Positions 59,263-64,000 of a stretch of 64,000 nucleotides of DNA are shown piece after piece; position 1 is the stretch's first letter, and every line of letters starts with the position of its first letter. Source of the stretch: JBBQZU01 sp038207425 (GTDB taxonomy: Bacteria > Bacteroidota > Bacteroidia > Flavobacteriales_D > Cryomorphaceae); contig JBBQZU010000004.1 of the NCBI GenBank assembly GCA_038207425.1, positions 62,001 to 126,000 of the forward strand, read 5' to 3'. Below the pieces are notes generated by a model. The model saw only the letters and a program-made list of their open reading frames with translations, was not told where the DNA came from and did not search any database. A program made the position numbers and the translations under genes.

Positions 59263-59676
59263 ATGAATTTTCATACACGCAAATGGGTAAAACCGGAAGA
59301 TTTGAATCCCAATGGCACGCTCTTTGGCGGCAGGCTCTTGGAGTGGATTGATGAAGAAGCGGCGCTCTACACCATAGTGCAGCTTGAGAATAGGCACATA
59401 GTAACCAAGCTGATAAGCGAGGTAAATTTTATATCAGCGCCTGTGCAAGGTGATATTATTGAAATGGGTATTGAAGTGGTTCATTTTGGAAATACATCCA
59501 TAACACTGCGTTGCAAAGTGCGCAATAAATTAACCCGCGAAGACGTGCTGCAGATAGACCGTATCGTAATGGTAAATCTCAGCGAAGCAGGACAGCCTGC
59601 ACCTCATGGCAAAACGAAGGTAGAATATGTGAAAGATCGACTGGCTTCCAATGATGGAAAGCAGGTTGGGCACTAG
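59263..59676 (+). CDS. Acyl-CoA thioesterase (hotdog fold, YciA type)
   Basis: A 137-residue single hotdog domain. NPNGTLFGGRLLEWIDEEAAL contains the conserved NxxGxxFGG...D motif, with the catalytic Asp in the long helix. EVNFISAPVQGDIIEMG and ALT-like strands follow. It hydrolyses acyl-CoA esters in the cytoplasm; chain-length preference is unknown. The open frame starts at TTG 59203, but the first 20 codons look unlike the family. The ATG at 59263 (MNFHTRKWVKPEDLN) begins at the usual place. Confidence 0.88.
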   Translation: MNFHTRKWVKPEDLNPNGTLFGGRLLEWIDEEAALYTIVQLENRHIVTKLISEVNFISAPVQGDIIEMGIEVVHFGNTSITLRCKVRNKLTREDVLQIDRIVMVNLSEAGQPAPHGKTKVEYVKDRLASNDGKQVGH

Positions 59677-59716
59677 CAGCGGAAAGATGAAAAAGTTTTT
59701 TCTGCGGGCCAGTCCA

Positions 59717-60616
59717 TTATGGCTTTATACAATACCATTTCCTGCTTTCGCGAAAGGAGGTATTTAGCACAGGCAGAATTTCAACTTTCGATTGGCTCTC
59801 TATTTTTCTTCCATCAATTTCAGACACAGGTGTGAGCTCGCCCATGGTGCCGGTGGCAAATACTTCATCGGCAGTATAGAGTTCAGCAAGACTTAGGTTT
59901 TTTTCATGCGCTGCTATGCCAATTTCACGTGCCAGATTTAATACTATACCACGGGTAATCCCGTGCAAGCAAGCATCGGCAAATGGGGTGTAAAGCGCTC
60001 CGTTCTTTACCATAAAAATATTGGTGTCGTTAAGCTCGGCGGCAAATCCGTAATTGTCGAGCATCAGTGCGGCGTCGGCATTGGCTAGGTTTGCCTGAAT
60101 TTTGGCGAGAATATTATTCAGCAGGTTATTGTGGTGAATTTTTGAGTCGAGAAATTGTGGAGCATTTCGCCTGATAGCAGAGGTAATTATTTTGATGCCT
60201 TTTGTATTATCGTATACCGGCGGTTTCCATTCGGCGAGCACTATCAGGCAGCAGCCTTTGGTATTCAGTCGCGGGTCCATCCCCGAAGTAATTTTCTCCC
60301 CACGTGTCAAGGTTAGTCTTATGTGGGTATCGCTTTCCATACCATTTGCCGAAAGGGTTGCTGCGATGGCTTTTTTGATAAAATTCTTGTCAGGAATGTT
60401 TTCAAACATCAGCGCTTTCGCGGAAGCGTGCAGGCGATCAAGGTGGTGGTCAAGGCAAAAAAGTCCTTCAGGGTAGAGCCTAAGGCCTTCCCATACAGCA
60501 TCGCCGCCCTGCACTGAGCTATCGAATACTGATACTTTCGCTTCGCCGCGCAGGTAGAGTTGGTCACCTACCCATATTTTGATTTCTGAATTTTTTGGAT
60601 TAAAAGTTTGCAGCAT
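59717..60616 (-). CDS. Fold-type IV PLP aminotransferase (branched-chain type)
   Basis: A 299-residue class IV transaminase. The PLP lysine lies in DSKIHHNNLLNNILAK, the phosphate-binding segment is ELNDTNIFMV and TGTMGELTPVSEIDGRKI closes the active site. QGGDAVWEGLRLY at the N-terminus matches the branched-chain/D-amino acid aminotransferase entry motif. Branched-chain amino acids are the best guess for substrate; D-alanine and aminodeoxychorismate chemistry are alternatives. It starts 3 bases after the sulfotransferase-like gene, so the two are one operon. Confidence 0.88.
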   Translation of the reverse strand: MLQTFNPKNSEIKIWVGDQLYLRGEAKVSVFDSSVQGGDAVWEGLRLYPEGLFCLDHHLDRLHASAKALMFENIPDKNFIKKAIAATLSANGMESDTHIRLTLTRGEKITSGMDPRLNTKGCCLIVLAEWKPPVYDNTKGIKIITSAIRRNAPQFLDSKIHHNNLLNNILAKIQANLANADAALMLDNYGFAAELNDTNIFMVKNGALYTPFADACLHGITRGIVLNLAREIGIAAHEKNLSLAELYTADEVFATGTMGELTPVSEIDGRKIESQSKVEILPVLNTSFRESRKWYCIKP

Positions 60617-60619
60617 ATT

Positions 60620-61336
60620 TCAGGGTTTCAAAGCATGTTGGTGCAATATAGCGTAATATTTTTTCGCTGTTTCAAGCAGGGGCAGGCACCTTTCTGGAAA
60701 TGGACGAGTGCTTGTAACCTGTTTTTCAAAGCTGTTAGTATCCATCACATTTTTGTACCAATATTTCGCCCAGGGTACATCATCGTATACCGTGCCTTTG
60801 GGCCAGCTAAGCATTGCATCGGTATATGGTATATTCAGGCGTTCGCATATTTTTCTGAGCATGGCCTTCGGATTGGCAAGCACTTCATGGGAGTCAATAA
60901 CAATAGGAGTTTTTCCCGTTTTTTCCGAAAGGTAAACAAACAACTCTGCTTGCCTCTCCAAGCCTACATCGCGAATGATTGGGTCATGTATAATTTCTGC
61001 AAGCGATGCAATTAGTGGCCCCGGGTCGCGCACAAGGAATATGTTGGTGTAGTTTTCCAGAAAGGTAACATCTATATCGAGCAAGTGGTGGCCCATGTTT
61101 TTAACAAACACCAGGGGTGCTTCAGCGGCCTTATCGGCTATGCGTTTCTTCACCAACTCGGGGTCGGTAAGCATCGCAGCTATGATTTCATCCTGTCCGG
61201 GGTGCCCCGGATTGAAGCGCAAGAGGTAGTCGCCGTAAAAGGGCTCGTCAATTACAACCGTATCGGGGCGTTGAGCGAAGCTGTACATCAGGGCAGTCGA
61301 AATATTTCGCGGGCCCGAAATAAGGTTAATAATCAT
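60620..61336 (-). CDS. Sulfotransferase-family protein
   Basis: A 238-residue P-loop protein. INLISGPRNISTALMYSF at the N-terminus is the 5'-phosphosulfate (PAPS) binding loop, FLVRDPGPLIASL is the 3'-phosphate site and DSHEVLANPKAMLRKICE is the C-terminal helix motif. It looks like a small cytosolic sulfotransferase. The natural acceptor is unknown. Proteins of this kind are repeatedly found next to class IV aminotransferases, which hints at an amino-acid-derived substrate (inference from context). Confidence 0.85.
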   Translation of the reverse strand: MIINLISGPRNISTALMYSFAQRPDTVVIDEPFYGDYLLRFNPGHPGQDEIIAAMLTDPELVKKRIADKAAEAPLVFVKNMGHHLLDIDVTFLENYTNIFLVRDPGPLIASLAEIIHDPIIRDVGLERQAELFVYLSEKTGKTPIVIDSHEVLANPKAMLRKICERLNIPYTDAMLSWPKGTVYDDVPWAKYWYKNVMDTNSFEKQVTSTRPFPERCLPLLETAKKYYAILHQHALKP

Positions 61337-61900
61337 TCATGGGTAGTTCAGCTCCGAAATGTCGGCAAATATTGGATAATTTGATCTGTTGCTGATGAAA
61401 CATTTGTGGTATTTTCTTGACAAGCAGGCCCTGATTTATTTTCGTAGAATCATTCAAATCGCTTTCGCTGAAACAGAAACTATATGCGCGTAGAGGTAAT
61501 GGGATATGTAGGGGGGTAAAAAATAGCCACGAATGCACGAATGAATTTTCTGTAAAGCGAGAGTAAGAGACGAAAAAAAGGCCACGAATGCACGAATGAA
61601 TTTTCTGTTTCACTTTCAATTTAATTGGGCGCTTTCACGCAATTTGCAGGCCATCAATTTTCTTCAATCCGAATGCAAATATTTCTCCAAAGCCAGTGCT
61701 GAATGTTGGCACGAACAAGGATATAAATGGTTACGCACATTCAACTTCTTCGGGGTTGTGCACAATCAGTGGTAGAAACTGTCACGAAAATAGGTGCTTT
61801 TAATATTTGGTGAAACTTTAATACATGTAAGCTCATGAAAAGGCACGCAAACAGACAAGCATAAAGTGTAATTTCGCATTTCCTGAAAATAAAAAAATTA
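61337..61900. other. 564-base gene-free stretch
   Basis: No convincing coding sequence. It holds two 28-base direct repeats (61526-61608). Its minus-strand frames (61326-61619 and 61741-62052) lack coding character. A TAATTTCG near-promoter at about 61869 could serve the hydrolase gene at 61901. Otherwise I see only AT-rich sequence. Confidence 0.6.
61526..61608. repeat. Two identical 28-base direct repeats
   Basis: GCCACGAATGCACGAATGAA plus TTTTCTGT occurs at 61526-61553 and again, identically, at 61581-61608, spaced 55 bases start to start. Inside each, CACGAATG occurs twice in tandem. Similar CCACGAATGCACGAAT units are scattered in many bacterial genomes. Two copies with one spacer are not enough for a CRISPR. 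Confidence 0.75.
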
Positions 61901-62578
61901 ATGCCGAAACCAACTATTCTCCTGCTCCACGGCGCCTTGGGAAGCGCTGCATCTTTTGATGGGATTTTACCTTTGCTTGAAGGCAAGTTTGACGCATATT
62001 CATTTGACTTTTCCGGGCACGGAAAAGACAAATACAGCGGTGCTTTGAGCATGTCAAGATTTGGCGTTGATATATTGCGATTTATGGATGATCATTCTCT
62101 GGAAAAGGCTGCGGTATTTGGGTACAGTATGGGTGGATATGCTGCAGTGCAACTAGCCGCTGAAAGGCCCGGACGCATTACTTCAATTGTGTCACTAGGC
62201 ACAAAGTGGGAGTGGAATCCCACTCAGGCTGCGCGTGAAACGGCTATGCTTAACGCAGATACTCTTTTGGAAAAAGTACCCAAATTTGCCGCAGTTCTGG
62301 AGCAGACTCATGCAGGGCAGGGTTGGAGGCCGCTGCTCACGCGCACTGTAGAATTGCTCACAGCGCTCGGTGCTGAAGGCGGATTTGGCCATGAGCGCAC
62401 CACGCGGGTAAATATACCTGTACGCATATTGCTCGGTGCCGGCGACAAGATGGTATCAGTCAAAGAGAGTGAGCGAATGGCAGCAAGCTTACCCAAAGGA
62501 AGTTTTCGATTATTGCCCGATGTTCCACACCAGATCGAGAAGGTCAATCCTGCAGTGATTGTGGATGAGATCGTGTAG
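61901..62578 (+). CDS. Alpha/beta-hydrolase
   Basis: A 225-residue serine hydrolase. The oxyanion motif is LLLHGALGS, the nucleophile is in FGYSMGGYAA (about 83-92), the catalytic Asp is in LLGAGDKMV and the His in VPHQIEKVNP. The cap domain is small. The family includes esterases, lactonases and C-C hydrolases; nothing in the sequence chooses between them. It stands alone between two non-coding stretches. Confidence 0.9.
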   Translation: MPKPTILLLHGALGSAASFDGILPLLEGKFDAYSFDFSGHGKDKYSGALSMSRFGVDILRFMDDHSLEKAAVFGYSMGGYAAVQLAAERPGRITSIVSLGTKWEWNPTQAARETAMLNADTLLEKVPKFAAVLEQTHAGQGWRPLLTRTVELLTALGAEGGFGHERTTRVNIPVRILLGAGDKMVSVKESERMAASLPKGSFRLLPDVPHQIEKVNPAVIVDEIV

Positions 62579-62788
62579 ATGCAATTGAGAAACACCTGAC
62601 ACAATATCCGTACTAATTATAATAATTTTAAATAATTTACAAAAGCCCTACTTATTTCATAGGTATATCATCCAAAAAGTACATTATATCATTTAGTACC
62701 CCCATTAAAATAAAGTGCAATGTCAATTAAAGTATGAAAATTTCAACAATATCACCGGAATAATAGAATCTTTTGTTTCTTCGCTTCA

Positions 62789-64000
62789 ATTAAATACGTT
62801 GAGATCAGAAGAAACAAGACTTTTGGGACGGCAGCACTGGCTGCATTGTTGGTGTTCAGTGTTCTAGCCGTGCTTTTTGAACCACATCACCCCGTAGCTG
62901 AAGAAGCATTCAATTCAGGCGATATTGCATGGATGCTCACGGCTACTGCGTTGGTATTGCTTATGACCCCCGGTTTAAGTTTTTTTTATGGCGGAATGGT
63001 TCGGGCCAAGAATATGATTTCTACACTGCTGCAGAGTTTCATCGCTCTGGGGGTCATATCTATTTTCTGGTATGTTGTGGGGTTCAGTCTTGCTTTTGGT
63101 GATAGCATAGGTGGCATTATTGGCGATCCGCGGTCCTTTGCATTTTTCAATAATGTAGGCACCGCCCCACATCCTGTAATAGCATTGGGACTTCCATTTG
63201 TGCTCTTTGCTGCCTTTCAACTCAAGTTTGCCATAATTACTCCGGCACTTATTACAGGCTCATTTGCCGAAAGGGTTAGGTTCTGGTCGTACGTGATTTT
63301 CATTTGTCTTTTCAGCCTGTTTATTTACTGTCCTCTGGCGCATATGACCTGGCATCCCGATGGATTGCTGGCCCAGCTCGGAGTGCTCGATTTTGCAGGC
63401 GGTACGGTGGTACATATTTCAGCAGGTCTTGCAGCTATTGCCGGTGCCCGTTATTTGGGTAAGCGCCAGCTCAATGGCGATTCAGGCGAAGATCCCGTAC
63501 ATATTCCCTATGTAATTCTCGGTACAGGGCTGCTTTGGTTCGGTTGGTTCGGGTTCAACTCAGGTTCGGCCCTTGCGGCAAATGATGTGGCCGTGTCGGC
63601 TCTTTGGAATACTCACCTGGCTTCTGCTACTGCCATGATTACCTGGATTGTGTTGGATGCAGCACGGGGCAAGCGCCCGGGTGCTCTTGGTGCCTGCATA
63701 GGAGCAGTGGTAGGCTTGGTGGCCATCACACCGGCGGCAGGTTTTGTTACCGCCGGACCGAGTCTTTTTATTGGTGTTGTGGCTGCTTTGGTAAGCAATC
63801 AGGTAATGGAGGTAATGAGCCGCAGGTCAGGACTCGATGATACCCTCGATGTTTTTGCCTGTCACGGGCTGGGCGGAATTACCGGAATGATTCTCACAGC
63901 CGTCTTTGCTGTAAATGGCGGATGGTACACCACCGGCGATGCATCTCTGCTTATCCTGCATTTGCTCACGTTGCTTGTAATCACTCCACTCATTCTCGGA
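62789..64000 (+). CDS. amt: Ammonium transporter, 3' end beyond the window
   Basis: At least 404 codons of an Amt/MEP/Rh channel with eleven or so helices. An N-terminal export segment is followed by GDIAWMLTATALVLLMTPGLSFFYGGMVR, the SFAERV segment, LDFAGGTVVHISAG with the first pore His, and ACHGLGGITGM with the second. It imports ammonium and is usually controlled by a GlnK partner, which would lie beyond the window. The start is unclear. The frame opens after TGA 62735-62737, but before the hydrophobic core it has no ATG, GTG or TTG. ATT 62789 (then K-Y-V-E-I-R-R-N-K) is used as a placeholder. Confidence 0.9.
   Translation, partial: MKYVEIRRNKTFGTAALAALLVFSVLAVLFEPHHPVAEEAFNSGDIAWMLTATALVLLMTPGLSFFYGGMVRAKNMISTLLQSFIALGVISIFWYVVGFSLAFGDSIGGIIGDPRSFAFFNNVGTAPHPVIALGLPFVLFAAFQLKFAIITPALITGSFAERVRFWSYVIFICLFSLFIYCPLAHMTWHPDGLLAQLGVLDFAGGTVVHISAGLAAIAGARYLGKRQLNGDSGEDPVHIPYVILGTGLLWFGWFGFNSGSALAANDVAVSALWNTHLASATAMITWIVLDAARGKRPGALGACIGAVVGLVAITPAAGFVTAGPSLFIGVVAALVSNQVMEVMSRRSGLDDTLDVFACHGLGGITGMILTAVFAVNGGWYTTGDASLLILHLLTLLVITPLILG

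Noticed and set aside
61526..61608. Minimal CRISPR array
   Set aside because: Only two repeats, with internal tandem CACGAATG and no cas genes. Similar units are common dispersed repeats.

Overview
The window looks like a chromosomal segment of a member of the Bacteroidota. Four observations support this: secreted proteins ending in type IX secretion (T9SS) sorting domains, a PorE-like TPR/propeller/CRD/OmpA protein, a CusA-TolC fusion, and many promoters of the Bacteroidota form TAnnTTTG (often with TTG about 19-21 bases upstream). Shine-Dalgarno sequences are mostly absent. I cannot place it below class level. Most genes are housekeeping; no phage, CRISPR array or recognisable defence island was seen.

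Layout. 1-250: tail of an unidentified gene facing a minus-strand structured RNA. 0.4-2.2 kb: a CPXCG zinc-ribbon protein and a two-gene cassette with a DUF6745-like protein. 2.2-11.2 kb: typA, a T9SS-secreted sugar dehydrogenase, lolA-ftsK, and DAHP synthase/chorismate mutase. 11.4-16 kb: msrA, a DUF2279 protein, a nuclease, an Smr protein and a pair of related envelope proteins. 16.3-23.7 kb: an arginine-themed run (arginase, CtlX-like hydrolase, argS), then ffh, folD and two smaller genes. 23.7-26.5 kb: a structured RNA of about 207 nt with its own promoter and terminator, then queE and porE. 26.6-33 kb: rarA, bcp-recA, a TPR lipoprotein and an NHL protein. 33.1-36.3 kb: the classic thrS-infC-rpmI-rplT operon. 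36.4-38.8 kb: a HAD phosphatase, tRNA-Ser(GCT) and a decayed RHS gene full of palindromic repeats. 39-48.4 kb: a nuclease, two rhomboids, mutL, a GH3/beta-lactamase fusion and a MATE pump. 48.5-51.6 kb: a TrpB2 gene under a tryptophan attenuator, an NYN-cold-shock protein and a cold-shock protein. 51.7-58.5 kb: a YtxH/holin-like stress operon and a heavy-metal RND efflux operon. 58.6-64 kb: an orphan receiver, a thioesterase, a sulfotransferase-aminotransferase pair, a hydrolase and a truncated ammonium transporter.

The most noteworthy signals are regulatory. A 26-residue leader peptide with three consecutive Trp codons and a terminator precedes TrpB2. The infC frame has only AUA codons available as start. 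Two independently transcribed structured RNAs are present. In several genes the -7 element ends exactly 4 nt before the start codon, which predicts leaderless mRNAs. The RHS remnant documents gene decay accompanied by invasion of several palindromic repeat families.
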